Source: Comamonas sp. SCN 65-56
GTDB taxonomy: Bacteria; Pseudomonadota; Gammaproteobacteria; Burkholderiales; Burkholderiaceae_C
Assembly (NCBI RefSeq): GCF_001724135.1
Contig: NZ_MEDS01000025.1
Span: 310,001-374,000, forward strand
Length of the DNA stretch: 64,000 nucleotides
Direction: 5' to 3'
Shown: positions 1 to 8,856 of the stretch, piece after piece
Position numbering within the stretch: position 1 is the stretch's first letter
Layout: each line of letters opens with the position of its first letter
Notes under the pieces: model-generated
Databases searched by the model: none
What the model was told of the DNA's origin: nothing
The model's input: the letters and a program-made list of their open reading frames with translations, nothing else
Translations under genes and position numbers: made by a program

Positions 1-252
1 GCGCCCATCACCTTCGTCTACGCCAACATGGGCTTCATCGGGCTCAAGGCCTTCCCCGCCGCCGTGGTCGGGGGCTTTGGCAGCCTGCCGGGCGCGATCG
101 TCGGCGGCTTGGTGATCGGCGTGATCGAATCGCTTTCGGGCTTTTACCTGCCCGAGGGCTTCAAGGACGTGGCGGCCTACATCGTGGTGCTCATCATGTT
201 GATGGTGCGGCCCAACGGGCTGTTCGGTGAACGCCTGGTGAAGAAGGTGTAG
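1..252 (+). CDS. livH: Branched-chain amino acid-type ABC transporter permease LivH, C-terminal part
   Basis: The frame is open from base 1 and encodes the last 83 residues of an inner-membrane permease; the start lies before the window. The segment AVVGGFGSLPGAIVGG is the cytoplasmic loop that contacts the ATPase in LivH-type permeases, and the RPNGLFG tail is typical of the family's C terminus. It would pair with LivM, six bases downstream, to form the channel of a HAAT-family importer. The later presence of a ligase and beta-oxidation genes suggests that the substrate is an organic or fatty acid rather than an amino acid; that is inference. Confidence 0.9.
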   Translation, partial: APITFVYANMGFIGLKAFPAAVVGGFGSLPGAIVGGLVIGVIESLSGFYLPEGFKDVAAYIVVLIMLMVRPNGLFGERLVKKV

Positions 253-258
253 GCGGCG

Positions 259-1335
259 ATGCGTTTCATCTTCAAGACCGAGTACGCGCAGGACATCCGC
301 CTGGCCAGGCACGGCGGGCACTGGTTCTGGTACGGGCTGCTGTGCGCGTTTCTGGCGCTGGCCCCGCTGCTGCTGCCGGAATACTGGCTGGCGCAGCTCA
401 CCTTCGTGCTGATCTACGGCATTGCCGGGCTCGGCCTGATGCTGCTGGCGGGTTTCACCGGGCAATTCTCGCTCGGGCATGCGGCGTTTCTCGGTGTCGG
501 CGCGTACACCCAGGCGCTGCTCACCGGCATGGGCTGGCCGTTTTTCGCGGCGCTGGCCTGCGCGGCGCTGCTGTCGGCGGCGGCGGGCATCGTCGTAGGC
601 CTGCCGGCGCTGCGCGTCAAGGGCATTTACCTCGCGATTGCAACGCTGGCCTTCGGCTTCATCGTCGAGGAAGTCTTCGCGCGCTGGACCTCGGTGACCG
701 GCGGCAACAAGGGCATGTTCCTGCAGGCGCCCGTGGTCGCCGGGTTGGCCTTTGATACCTCCCAGTCGTTCTATTTTCTTTGCCTGGTGATCGCTGTCGC
801 CTGCACCCTGGCGATCCTGAACCTGTTGCGCGCGCCCACAGGGCGGGCCTTCGTCGCGATCCGCGATTCAGAAATCTCGGCGCAAAGCATGGGCGTGCAC
901 CTGGCCTGGTACAAGACGCTGTCGTTTGCGCTCTCGGCGGCGCTGGCCGGCATCGCCGGCGCGCTGTACGGCCACAAGCTGCAGTTCATCACGCCGGAGC
1001 AATTCGATATCGTGCAGTCGATCGACCTGCTTTTGATGATCGTCATCGGCGGCCTCGGCTCGGTGCATGGCGCCTTCCTGGGCGCATCGTTCCTGATTTT
1101 CATGCCGCAGCTCATCGGCCTGGCCAAGGACTACCTGCCCGATTCCATCGGCCAGTCGCCGGGTTTGCAGACCTTCGTTTATGGCGCCGTGCTGATCGCC
1201 TTCGTGATGTTCGAGCCCCTGGGCATTTATGGCCGCTGGCTCAAGGTGCGCGCCTGGCTGCAGCTGTTTCCGTTCTACCGCGCGGGCATGTTCAAGCGGC
1301 AGAAGTCGTTTCAGAAATCGGAGCGACTGAGATGA
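259..1335 (+). CDS. livM: Branched-chain amino acid-type ABC transporter permease LivM
   Basis: The 358-residue polytopic inner-membrane protein has about ten hydrophobic segments. The block GFTGQFSLGHAAFLGVGAY near residue 70, the segment LRVKGIYLAIATLAFGF, and the loop IGGLGSVHGAFLGA near residue 260 are hallmarks of LivM. The start ATG follows livH by six bases, so the two are co-transcribed. The C-terminal tail is basic and probably cytoplasmic. The next gene, livG, is separated by 141 bases that hold a palindromic repeat, which could attenuate or stabilise the transcript. Confidence 0.93.
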   Translation: MRFIFKTEYAQDIRLARHGGHWFWYGLLCAFLALAPLLLPEYWLAQLTFVLIYGIAGLGLMLLAGFTGQFSLGHAAFLGVGAYTQALLTGMGWPFFAALACAALLSAAAGIVVGLPALRVKGIYLAIATLAFGFIVEEVFARWTSVTGGNKGMFLQAPVVAGLAFDTSQSFYFLCLVIAVACTLAILNLLRAPTGRAFVAIRDSEISAQSMGVHLAWYKTLSFALSAALAGIAGALYGHKLQFITPEQFDIVQSIDLLLMIVIGGLGSVHGAFLGASFLIFMPQLIGLAKDYLPDSIGQSPGLQTFVYGAVLIAFVMFEPLGIYGRWLKVRAWLQLFPFYRAGMFKRQKSFQKSERLR

Positions 1336-1360
1336 AGCGTTCATTCTCATCCTCGGCAGG

Positions 1361-1457
1361 CTCCTTCCCCCTTTGGGGGAAGGTGGGGATGGGGGCCTGC
1401 GTGCGCACCGCCCGCGCAGTCAGCCCCCACCCCTGCCCTCCCTCAAAGGGGGAGGGA
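1361..1457. repeat. Palindrome-terminated interspersed repeat, copy A
   Basis: Two imperfect inverted arms of about 35 bases flank a short GC-rich loop. Each arm is itself a hairpin (CCTTCCCCCTTTGGGGGAAGG on the left, with a G-rich tail GTGGGGATGGGGGC pointing inward). The right arm is the approximate reverse complement. The same architecture recurs at 7467, 37866 and 39203, so this is a member of a dispersed family. It lies between livM and livG within one operon. Confidence 0.9.
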
Positions 1458-1476
1458 ACAACCTCGGGGAGCTCCG

Positions 1477-2313
1477 ATGCCCAATGAAACGCTGCTGAAG
1501 GCCGAGCATCTGAGCGTGCGCTTTGGCGGCCTGCTGGCGGTCAACGACGTGAGCTTCGATGTCGCCCGGGGCGAGGTGTTCACGCTGATCGGCCCCAACG
1601 GCGCGGGCAAGACCACGGTGTTCAATCTGATCAGCCGCATCTACCAGCCCACCACCGGCGCGATTACCTACGCCGGCCCGCAGGGCGAGCTGCTGCTGAC
1701 CAGCCAGGCGCCGCACGCCGTGGCGCAGCTGGGCATTGCGCGCACCTTCCAGAACATTGAACTGTTCGAGCACGCCAGCGTGCTCTCCAACCTCTTGATC
1801 GGCCGCCACACGCGGCGCGAGACCGGTCTGTGGCGCGACCTGCTGTTCACGCCGCGCACGCGCGCCGCCGAGCTCAAGGCGCGTGAGAAGGTCGAAGAAA
1901 TCATCGACTTTCTCGATCTGCAGCATTACCGCGATACGCTGGTCGGTGGTCTGCCCTACGGCGTGCGCAAGGTGGTGGAGCTGGGCCGGGCACTGTGCAC
2001 GGAACCACGCCTGCTGCTGCTCGATGAGCCATCTTCGGGCCTGAACGTCGAGGAAACCGACGACATGGCATTCTGGATTCAGGACATTCGCGATGACCTC
2101 GGCATCACCGTGCTGATGGTGGAGCACGACATGTCGCTGGTCTCGCGCGTCTCCGATCGGGTGCTGGCGATGAACCAGGGTGAGGTGCTGGCGCTGGGCT
2201 CGCCCGCCGCAGTGCAGGCCGACCCGGGCGTGGCCGAGGCCTACCTGGGCACGATTGACGACGTGAGCAATCTGCGCCGCCCGCCCGGGCACACGATGGG
2301 AGGCCGCGCGTGA
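1477..2313 (+). CDS. livG: ABC transporter ATP-binding protein LivG
   Basis: This 278-residue cytoplasmic ATPase of a HAAT importer shows Walker A GPNGAGKTT near residue 42, a LivG-type signature region LPYGVRKVVELGRAL, Walker B LLLLDEPSSGL and the switch histidine in MVEHDMSLV. The degenerate signature (no LSGGQ) is usual for LivG. It overlaps livF by four bases (GTGA), indicating translational coupling. It would form a heterodimer with LivF that drives the LivH/LivM channel. Confidence 0.94.
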   Translation: MPNETLLKAEHLSVRFGGLLAVNDVSFDVARGEVFTLIGPNGAGKTTVFNLISRIYQPTTGAITYAGPQGELLLTSQAPHAVAQLGIARTFQNIELFEHASVLSNLLIGRHTRRETGLWRDLLFTPRTRAAELKAREKVEEIIDFLDLQHYRDTLVGGLPYGVRKVVELGRALCTEPRLLLLDEPSSGLNVEETDDMAFWIQDIRDDLGITVLMVEHDMSLVSRVSDRVLAMNQGEVLALGSPAAVQADPGVAEAYLGTIDDVSNLRRPPGHTMGGRA

Positions 2314-3098
2314 ACGCCCCCGCCACCCCCGCGCCACTGCTGCAACTGCAGAACGTGGAGAGCGCCTACGGCCCGATCAAGGCGATACGCGGCGTGAGCC
2401 TGGCTGTGCACGCGGGCGAAATCGCCACCGTGCTGGGCAGCAACGGCGCGGGCAAAACCACGATTCTCAAGACCATCAGCGGCATCATCGACCCGCTCAA
2501 GGGCAGCGTGCAGTTCAAGGGCGCGGACATCACCGCCAACGATCCCACCACCATCGTTCAGCGCGGCCTGATGCATGTGCCCGAGGGGCGCGAGGTGTTT
2601 GCGCTGCTCTCGGTGCGCGACAACCTGATGATGGGCGCCTACACGCGCCGCGACCGCGACGCGGTGGCGCGCGATCTGGAAACCGTGTACGGCTACTTCC
2701 CCATCCTGAAAGAGCGCAGTACCCAGGATGCCGGCCTGCTCTCGGGCGGGCAGCAGCAGATGCTGGCGATCAGCCGCGCGCTGATGGCCGCGCCCGAGCT
2801 CATCCTGCTCGATGAGCCCAGCCTGGGCCTGTCGCCGCGCCTGACCAAGGAGATCTTCGAGATCGTGGTGCGCATCAACCGCGAGCGCGGCACCACCATG
2901 CTGCTGGTGGAACAAAACGCCAACATGGCGCTCAACGCCTCGGACTTCGGCTACGTGCTGGAAAACGGCCGCATCGTGATGGAGGGTGCCTGCGAGGTGC
3001 TGCGCGAGAAGGAGGACATCAAGGAGTTCTATCTCGGCATGAAGGGCGACGGCGTGCGCGGCGAGCGGCGCTGGAAAAAGAAGAAGAATTGGAGATAG
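2310..3098 (+). CDS. livF: ABC transporter ATP-binding protein LivF
   Basis: The 262-residue second ATPase of the importer has Walker A GSNGAGKTT near residue 45, signature LLSGGQQQMLAISRAL, Walker B LILLDEPSLGL and VEQNA at the switch region. The start is a GTG that overlaps the livG stop (GTGA), the only start that fits the LivF N terminus. The tail is unusually rich in lysine and tryptophan (RRWKKKKNWR) beyond the normal family end. The ligase gene follows after four bases, in the same operon. Confidence 0.93.
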   Translation: MNAPATPAPLLQLQNVESAYGPIKAIRGVSLAVHAGEIATVLGSNGAGKTTILKTISGIIDPLKGSVQFKGADITANDPTTIVQRGLMHVPEGREVFALLSVRDNLMMGAYTRRDRDAVARDLETVYGYFPILKERSTQDAGLLSGGQQQMLAISRALMAAPELILLDEPSLGLSPRLTKEIFEIVVRINRERGTTMLLVEQNANMALNASDFGYVLENGRIVMEGACEVLREKEDIKEFYLGMKGDGVRGERRWKKKKNWR

Positions 3099-3102
3099 CG
3101 GC

Positions 3103-4974
3103 ATGAGCGTGCTCTGGAACCCCGATTGCGCCGCACGCGAAGGCCTCGCCATGCAGGGCGACACCATCGCCGCGATTTTCTGGAACGGCGTCGCGCGCAG
3201 AGGCTCGCAGGTGTGGCTGCGCGAGAAAAAGCTCGGCCTGTGGCGCGCCTGGAGCTGGACGCAGGTGGGCGATGCGGTGCGCGAGATCGCAGGCGGCCTG
3301 ATGGCACTGGGCTTTGAGCCAGGCCACACCGCCTCCATCCTCTCCAACACCATCCTGGAATGGGTGCTGGCGGACCTTGCCGTGCTCTCCTGCGCCGGCG
3401 TGGCCAGCGGCATCTATCCCACCGATGCGGCGGCGCAGGTGCACTACCTGACCGAGGATTCGCACAGCAGCTTCCTCTTCGTCGAAGACGACGAGCAGCT
3501 GGACAAGGCGCTGGCGGTGCGCGGGCAACTGCCTGGCCTCAAGAAGATCATCGTCTTCGACATGGAAGGCCTGCACCAGCTCGACGACGCTGGCGTGATG
3601 AGCCTGGCCGCATTGCGCGAGCTGGGCCGCCAATGGAACACGCAACACCCGCAAGCGCTGCCGCAGCGCGTGGCCGCGGTCAAGCCCGAGGATCTGGCCA
3701 TCCTGGTCTACACCTCGGGCACCACCGGCAAGCCCAAGGGCGCGATGCACACGCACAGCGCGCTGGTGGCCACCGTGCGCGGGCTGAACACCGTGATCGC
3801 GCGCAGCGAGGCGGACGAGGCCATGGCCTTTCTGCCGCTGTGCCACATCGCCGAACGCATGGGCGGCGAATACCTCTCGCTGTATTCCGGCTGCAAGCTC
3901 AACTTCGTCGAGAACCCTGACACCGTGCCCGAGAACGTGCGCGAGATCGCGCCCACGGTCTTCGTCGCCGTGCCGCGCGTGTGGGAGAAGTTCTATTCCG
4001 GCGTGACGATCGCGCTCAAGGAAAGCACGCGGCTGCAGCAGGCCGCCTACGCCTGGGCCATAGGCGTGGGCCGGCGCATCGCCGACAAGGTGCTGGCGGG
4101 CGAGACCATACCCGCCACGCTCAAGGCGCGCTTTCACCTCGCGCGCTGGCTGGTGCTGAACAACGTGCGCAAGATGATAGGCATCCACCGCGCGCGCTAT
4201 CTGGTGACCGGCGCGGCGCCGATTTCGCCCGACCTGATCAAGTGGTATCTCTCGCTCGGCGTGCCCATGCTCGAAGTCTGGGGCATGACGGAAACCTGCG
4301 GCGTCTCCACCGCGGTGCTGCCAACGCACATCAAGCCCGGCTCCATCGGCCCGGCGGCGCACTACAACCAGGTGCGCATAGCCCCCGCAACGGGCCAAAT
4401 CCAGGTCAAGGGGCCCAACGTGTTTGCCGGCTATCTGAACCAGCCGGAGAAAACGGCCGAGTCCTTCACCGAAGACGGCTGGCTGCGCACCGGCGACGTC
4501 GGCAGCGTGGACGCCGAGGGCTTTTACCGCATCACCGACCGCATGAAGGACATCATCATCACCGCGGGCGGCAAGAACATCACCCCGAGCGAGATCGAGA
4601 ACGAACTCAAATTCAGCCCCTACGTCACCGATGCGGTGGTGATCGGCGACCGGCGCGCCTACCTCACGGTGATCATCATGATCGACCAGGAAAACGTTGA
4701 AAAATACGCGCAGGACCACGACGTGCCGTTCTCCAACTACGCCAGCCTCACGCGCGCGGCCGAGGTCCAGGCGCTGATCCAGGGCGTGATCGACGAGGTC
4801 AACGGCAAGTTCGCGCGCGTGGAGCAGATCAAGAAATTCTTCCTGCTCGACACCCAGCTCACGGCGGAGGATGAAGAACTCACACCGACGATGAAACTCA
4901 AGCGCAAGCTGGTCGAGAAGAAATACGCGGCGCAAATCGACGCCATGTATGCGGGCGGCACGGGTAAACCCTGA
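3103..4974 (+). CDS. Long-chain acyl-CoA ligase (AMP-forming), FACS family
   Basis: This 623-residue adenylate-forming enzyme would activate a carboxylic acid to its CoA thioester. The P-loop YTSGTTGKPKGAMHTH lies near residue 205, the A5 motif around EVWGMTETCGV near 395, the hinge motif GWLRTGDVG near 465, followed by RMKDIIITAGGKNITPSEIE. The length and the insert around RVWEKFYSGV resemble the long-chain (FadD15/ACSBG-like) group rather than short-chain synthetases. It lies four bases after livF, placing substrate activation directly after uptake in one transcript. The exact substrate cannot be read from sequence. Confidence 0.9.
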   Translation: MSVLWNPDCAAREGLAMQGDTIAAIFWNGVARRGSQVWLREKKLGLWRAWSWTQVGDAVREIAGGLMALGFEPGHTASILSNTILEWVLADLAVLSCAGVASGIYPTDAAAQVHYLTEDSHSSFLFVEDDEQLDKALAVRGQLPGLKKIIVFDMEGLHQLDDAGVMSLAALRELGRQWNTQHPQALPQRVAAVKPEDLAILVYTSGTTGKPKGAMHTHSALVATVRGLNTVIARSEADEAMAFLPLCHIAERMGGEYLSLYSGCKLNFVENPDTVPENVREIAPTVFVAVPRVWEKFYSGVTIALKESTRLQQAAYAWAIGVGRRIADKVLAGETIPATLKARFHLARWLVLNNVRKMIGIHRARYLVTGAAPISPDLIKWYLSLGVPMLEVWGMTETCGVSTAVLPTHIKPGSIGPAAHYNQVRIAPATGQIQVKGPNVFAGYLNQPEKTAESFTEDGWLRTGDVGSVDAEGFYRITDRMKDIIITAGGKNITPSEIENELKFSPYVTDAVVIGDRRAYLTVIIMIDQENVEKYAQDHDVPFSNYASLTRAAEVQALIQGVIDEVNGKFARVEQIKKFFLLDTQLTAEDEELTPTMKLKRKLVEKKYAAQIDAMYAGGTGKP

Positions 4975-5031
4975 GCCGCTGCAGCCGCCCCACTGTCCAC
5001 AATCGTTTCACCCACACAAGGAGGACCCCCC

Positions 5032-6179
5032 ATGCAGACGAAATACGGTTTTCTGACCCTGGCCTGCGCGCTGGGCTTTGCAGGATCGGCGCTGGCGCAA
5101 AACCAGGGCGTCACCAAGACCGAGCTCAAGCTGGCCACCATCCAGGACCTCTCCGGCCCGATCGCGGCAATCGGCAAGCAGGCGCGCGACGGCATGCAGC
5201 TGCGCGTGGACGAGGCCAACGAGCAAGGCGGCATCAACGGCCGCAAGATCGTGCTCAAGGTCGAGGACGACGGCTACGACCCCAAGCGCGCGGTGCTCGC
5301 GGCGCAGAAGCTGGTGAACCAGGAGAAGGTCTTCGCCATCGTCGGCCACATCGGCACGGCCGCCAACCTCGCGACCTTCCCGGTGATGTTCCCCAAGAAG
5401 GTGATCAACTTCCTGCCGCTCACCGCCGCGCGCGAAATGTATGAGCCGCTGAACCCGCTGACCTACGCCTTTATCGCGCCCTACTACAACCAGATCCGCG
5501 AAGCCGTGCCGGAAATGGTCAAGGAGAAAAAGCTCACCAAGGTCTGCACCATCTACCAGGACGATGAGTTCGGCGAGGAAGTGCTCAAGGGCACGGAAGA
5601 TGGCCTGAAAGACATGGGCATGCAGCTGACCGAGAAGGCCAGCTTCAAGCGTGGCGCCACCGATTTCTCGTCGCAGGTCGCCAAGACCAAGGCCGCGGGC
5701 TGCGAGCTGGTGACGCTGGGCACCATCATCCGCGAAACCATTGGCACCATAGGCACGGCCAAGAAGATGGGCTTCAACCCGGTGTTCCTTGGTTCGGCCG
5801 CCGCCTACAGCGAGCTGATTCCCAAGCTCGCCGGCAAGGCGATGGATGGCCTGTACGCCACGATGGCCGCGCAGGTGCCCTACACCGATGACGCGAGCAA
5901 CAAGCCGCTGGCCTTCTGGGCCACCAAGTACAAGACCAAGTTCAACGAGGACGCTACATCGTGATGGACATGTTCCTGCAGGCCGCATCCAAGGCCGGGC
6001 CCAACCTGACGACCGACAGTTTCATCAAGACCATGGAAAGCATGAGCTTCCCGACCGACATCTTCGGCAGCGCCCCAGCCACCTACTCGGCGACCAAGCA
6101 CCTGGGCAGCACCGCCTGGCGCCTGTCGCAGGTACAGGACGGCAAATGGAAAGTGGTTTCGGAGTACCACACCAAGTAA
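5032..6179 (+). pseudogene. Branched-chain-type ABC transporter substrate-binding protein, frameshifted
   Basis: The gene encodes a periplasmic type I binding protein of the LivK/HAAT family. A strong ribosome site (AAGGAGG) precedes the ATG, and the first 23 residues form a Sec signal peptide ending in ALA. The first frame runs 310 residues and stops at 5964. The family's C-terminal part (YIVMDMFLQAASKAGPNL onward) continues in another frame from about 5955 to 6179. Homologues carry a few extra residues at the junction, just after KTKFNED, so a small out-of-frame deletion near 5950-5955 is the simplest reading. Without it the protein would be about 388 residues, the normal size. It may be a real lesion or a sequencing error. 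If real, the importer lacks this receptor. Confidence 0.8.
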
Positions 6180-6200
6180 GCCCGGGCCGTGCATCCTGCG

Positions 6201-6220
6201 AACCGCCTGCGGGCGGTTTG
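6201..6220 (+). terminator. Probable intrinsic terminator after the transporter operon
   Basis: A seven-base-pair stem (AACCGCC / GGCGGTT) with loop TGCG is followed by TTTGTCGTTTG. The T tract is interrupted, so termination may be partial. It separates the disrupted binding-protein gene from the acyl-CoA dehydrogenase, which has its own candidate operator downstream. Confidence 0.55.
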
Positions 6221-6264
6221 TCGTTTGTGCGACTTCCATTTTTCCGTGCTGCTGCCAGAATTTG

Positions 6265-6282
6265 ACCAATCATCTGCTTGGT
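6265..6282. promoter_or_regulatory. Candidate TetR-family operator upstream of the acyl-CoA dehydrogenase
   Basis: The 18-base near-palindrome ACCAATCATCTGCTTGGT sits 11 bases before the ATG of the downstream gene. Its right half TGCTTGGT plus the following AAAAAT is identical to the site at 42345-42362 in front of the TetR gene of the Atu-like cluster. The position would block transcription or translation start when bound. The assignment to that regulator is inference from the shared sequence. Confidence 0.5.
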
Positions 6283-6293
6283 AAAAATCCACC

Positions 6294-7460
6294 ATGATCG
6301 AACGCACGCTGCTTGACCCCGACCACGAGGCGTTTGCCGAGAGCTTTCGCCGCTTCATCGAAAAGGAAATCGCACCGCACCACGCCGACTGGGAAGAGCG
6401 CGGCTATGTCGACCGCGCCATCTGGAACAAGGCGGGCGCCAACGGCTTTCTGTGCCTGAGCATGCCCGAGGAATACGGCGGTGCGGGTGCCGATCGCCTG
6501 TACTCCGTCGCGCAGATGGAAGAGATCGCGCGCGCGGGCTGCACCGGAATAGGCTTTGGCTTGCACAGCGAAATCGTCGCGCCCTACATCCTGCATTACG
6601 GCACCAAGGAGCAAAAACAGCGCTACCTGCCCAAGCTCGCCAGTGGCGAGATGGTGGGCGCGATCGCCATGACCGAGCCCGGCGCGGGCAGCGACCTGCA
6701 GGGCGTCAAAACCAGCGCCACGCTCTCGCAGGATGGCAGTCACTACGTCGTGAACGGCAGCAAGACCTTCATCACCAACGGCTGGCACGCCGATCTCGTC
6801 ATCGTCGTCGCCAAGACCGACCCTGCCGCCGGCGCCAAGGGCACCAGCCTGCTGCTGATAGAGCGCGGCATGCCGGGTTTCGAGAAGGGCCAGCGCCTCA
6901 AGAAAGCCGGCATGAAGGCGCAAGACACCTCCGAGCTCTTCTTCAACGACGTGAAGGTGCCCGCCGAGAATCTGCTGGGGGGCGCTGCCATGCAGGGCAA
7001 GGGCTTCATCTGCCTGATGGAACAGCTGCCGTGGGAGCGCCTGCAGATCGCGATCACCGCGGTCGCCGCCGCGCAGGCCGCGATCGACTGGACGCTCGCC
7101 TACGTCAAGGAGCGCAAGGTCTTTGGCACCAATGTCGCCAGCTTTCAGAACACGCGTTACGAACTCGCCGAGATGCAGACCGAGGTGCAGGTGGCGCGCG
7201 TGTTCGTCGACAAGTGCTGCGAGCTGGTGGTGCACAACCAGCTTGACACCGCCACTGCCAGCATGGCCAAGTACTGGACGAGCGACCTGCAATTCAAGGT
7301 GATGGACCGCTGCGTGCAGCTCTTTGGCGGCTACGGCTACATGTGGGAATACCCGATCGCCCGCGCCTGGGCCGACGCGCGCGTGCAGCGCATCTACGGC
7401 GGCACCAACGAAATCATGAAAGAACTGATCTCGCGCAACATGGGTTTGCCCGCGCGTTGA
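6294..7460 (+). CDS. Acyl-CoA dehydrogenase
   Basis: The 388-residue FAD flavoenzyme would introduce the alpha-beta double bond into an acyl-CoA, passing electrons to ETF. Motifs seen include AMTEPGAGSDLQG near residue 125 (FAD and substrate loop), FITNGWHADLVIVVAKTD, VQLFGGYGYMWEYPIAR and the C-terminal RIYGGTNEIMKELISR. The length fits the short/medium/branched-chain ACAD group. It starts a second block (dehydrogenase, thiolase, multifunctional enzyme) after a putative terminator, with a candidate operator just upstream. Confidence 0.93.
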   Translation: MIERTLLDPDHEAFAESFRRFIEKEIAPHHADWEERGYVDRAIWNKAGANGFLCLSMPEEYGGAGADRLYSVAQMEEIARAGCTGIGFGLHSEIVAPYILHYGTKEQKQRYLPKLASGEMVGAIAMTEPGAGSDLQGVKTSATLSQDGSHYVVNGSKTFITNGWHADLVIVVAKTDPAAGAKGTSLLLIERGMPGFEKGQRLKKAGMKAQDTSELFFNDVKVPAENLLGGAAMQGKGFICLMEQLPWERLQIAITAVAAAQAAIDWTLAYVKERKVFGTNVASFQNTRYELAEMQTEVQVARVFVDKCCELVVHNQLDTATASMAKYWTSDLQFKVMDRCVQLFGGYGYMWEYPIARAWADARVQRIYGGTNEIMKELISRNMGLPAR

Positions 7461-7466
7461 TGCTGG

Positions 7467-7566
7467 ACTCCCTCCCCCTCTGGGAGAGGGTGGGGGTGGG
7501 GGCTCGCGGCACCGAGCTTTTCACCACGCAGCCCCCATCCCTGCCTTCCCCCAGAGGGGGAAGGAG
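7467..7566. repeat. Palindrome-terminated interspersed repeat, copy B
   Basis: The left arm hairpin (CCTCCCCCTCTGGGAGAGGG, imperfect) with inward tail TGGGGGTGGGGGC faces a right arm GCCCCCATCCCTGCC plus a second hairpin CTTCCCCCAGAGGGGGAAG. The loop of about 27 bases differs from copy A. The element fills most of the space between the acyl-CoA dehydrogenase and the thiolase. Confidence 0.9.
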
Positions 7567-7573
7567 AAAATAC

Positions 7574-7624
7574 AAAAAGCATAGCTGTTACCGAACATCC
7601 AGCAAGCGCCAGAGCCAATTTTCA
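7574..7624 (+). repeat. Second interspersed repeat family, copy 1
   Basis: Blocks ATAGCT (7581), CCAGCAAGCG (7599) and GCCAATTT (7614) recur with almost the same spacing at 31552, 31570 and 31586 inside the atuA reading frame. The spacing between the first two blocks is 18 bases in both places. The element lies just before the thiolase ribosome site. I recall similar AAGCG-CCAATTT repeats as common in Comamonadaceae genomes, but could not check this. Confidence 0.65.
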
Positions 7625-7638
7625 TACGGAGACTCCAC

Positions 7639-8844
7639 ATGACCACCGCCTACGTATTCGACGCCCTGCGCACCCCGCGCGGCAAAGGCAAGAAGGACGG
7701 CTCGCTGCACGAAGTCAAGCCGATCGACCTGGCCGTCGGCCTGCTGCACGAGCTGCAGGCGCGCCAGGGTTTTGACACCGCGGCGGTCGATGACGTGGTG
7801 ATGGGCATCGTCTCGCCGGTGGGCGAGCAGGGCTCGGTTTTACCGAAGATCGCTGCGCTCAAGGCCGGTTGGGCCTGGACCTGCGCCGGGCTGCAGATCG
7901 ACCGTTTCTGCGCCTCGGGGCTGGAGGCGGTAAACTTGGCGGCGCAAAAGGTCGCGAGTGGCTGGGAAGACCTCGTCGTCGCCGGTGGCGTCGAGAGCAT
8001 GAGCCGGGTGCCGCTGGGCAGCGACGGCGGCGCCTGGGCGCAAGACCCCGAGACCAATCTGCAAACGCTGTTCGTGCCGCAGGGCATAGGTGCGGATTTG
8101 ATCGCGACGCTGGACGGATTCAGCCGCAGCGACGTGGACGCCTTCGCGCTCGAATCGCAAAAACGCGCCACGCACGCGCGCGCCCAAGGCTGGTTCAAGC
8201 GCTCGGTGGTGCCGGTGCGCGACGCGCTCGGGCAGGTGATCCTGGCCGAAGATGAATTCATCAAGCCAAACACGACGATGGAGGGCCTGGCCGCGCTCAA
8301 GCCATCATTCGCGCAGCTCGGCGACATGGGGTTCGATCAGGTCGCGCTGCAGCGCTACCCGCAGGTCGAGCGCATCCACCACGTGCACCACGCGGGCAAT
8401 GCCTCGGGCATCGTCGATGGCGCGGCCGCCGTGCTGATCGGCAGCGAGGCCGCCGCCAAGGCGCACGGCCTCCAGCCGCGCGCGCGCATCGTCGCCACCG
8501 CCGTGAGCGGCGACGACCCGACCATCATGCTTACCGGCCCGATGCCCGCCACGCGCAAGGCGCTCGCCCGCGCGGGCATGACCATCGATCAAATCGACCT
8601 ATTTGAAGTGAACGAGGCCTTTGCCGCCGTGCCGATGCGCTTCATGCGCGAGATGGGGGTGGCGCACGAGAAGGTCAACGTCAACGGCGGTGCGATCGCC
8701 ATGGGCCACCCGCTGGGCGCCACCGGCGCGATGCTGCTGGGCACCTTGATCGACGAGCTGGAGCGGCGCCAGTTGCGCTATGGCCTCGTCACGCTGTGCG
8801 TGGGCGGCGGCATGGGCATTGCCACCATCGTCGAGCGCATCTGA
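7639..8844 (+). CDS. Acetyl-CoA C-acyltransferase (thiolase)
   Basis: The 401-residue degradative thiolase would cleave a 3-ketoacyl-CoA with CoA. The nucleophilic cysteine is in [15 protein letters not shown] near residue 93, the catalytic histidine in [15 protein letters not shown] near 355, and the second cysteine in [12 protein letters not shown] near the C terminus. The start has a good ribosome site (GGAGAC). Twelve bases separate it from the multifunctional FadB-like gene, so the two are likely the subunits of a trifunctional beta-oxidation complex. Confidence 0.93.
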   Translation: MTTAYVFDALRTPRGKGKKDGSLHEVKPIDLAVGLLHELQARQGFDTAAVDDVVMGIVSPVGEQGSVLPKIAALKAGWAWTCAGLQIDRFCASGLEAVNLAAQKVASGWEDLVVAGGVESMSRVPLGSDGGAWAQDPETNLQTLFVPQGIGADLIATLDGFSRSDVDAFALESQKRATHARAQGWFKRSVVPVRDALGQVILAEDEFIKPNTTMEGLAALKPSFAQLGDMGFDQVALQRYPQVERIHHVHHAGNASGIVDGAAAVLIGSEAAAKAHGLQPRARIVATAVSGDDPTIMLTGPMPATRKALARAGMTIDQIDLFEVNEAFAAVPMRFMREMGVAHEKVNVNGGAIAMGHPLGATGAMLLGTLIDELERRQLRYGLVTLCVGGGMGIATIVERI

Positions 8845-8856
8845 GGGAGACAGAAC

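Noticed and set aside
1336-1476. Coding sequence in the gap between livM and livG
   Set aside because: The apparent frame is made of palindromic repeat copy A.
3019-4935. 638-codon minus-strand frame opposite the acyl-CoA ligase
   Set aside because: His- and Arg-rich antisense shadow without motifs.
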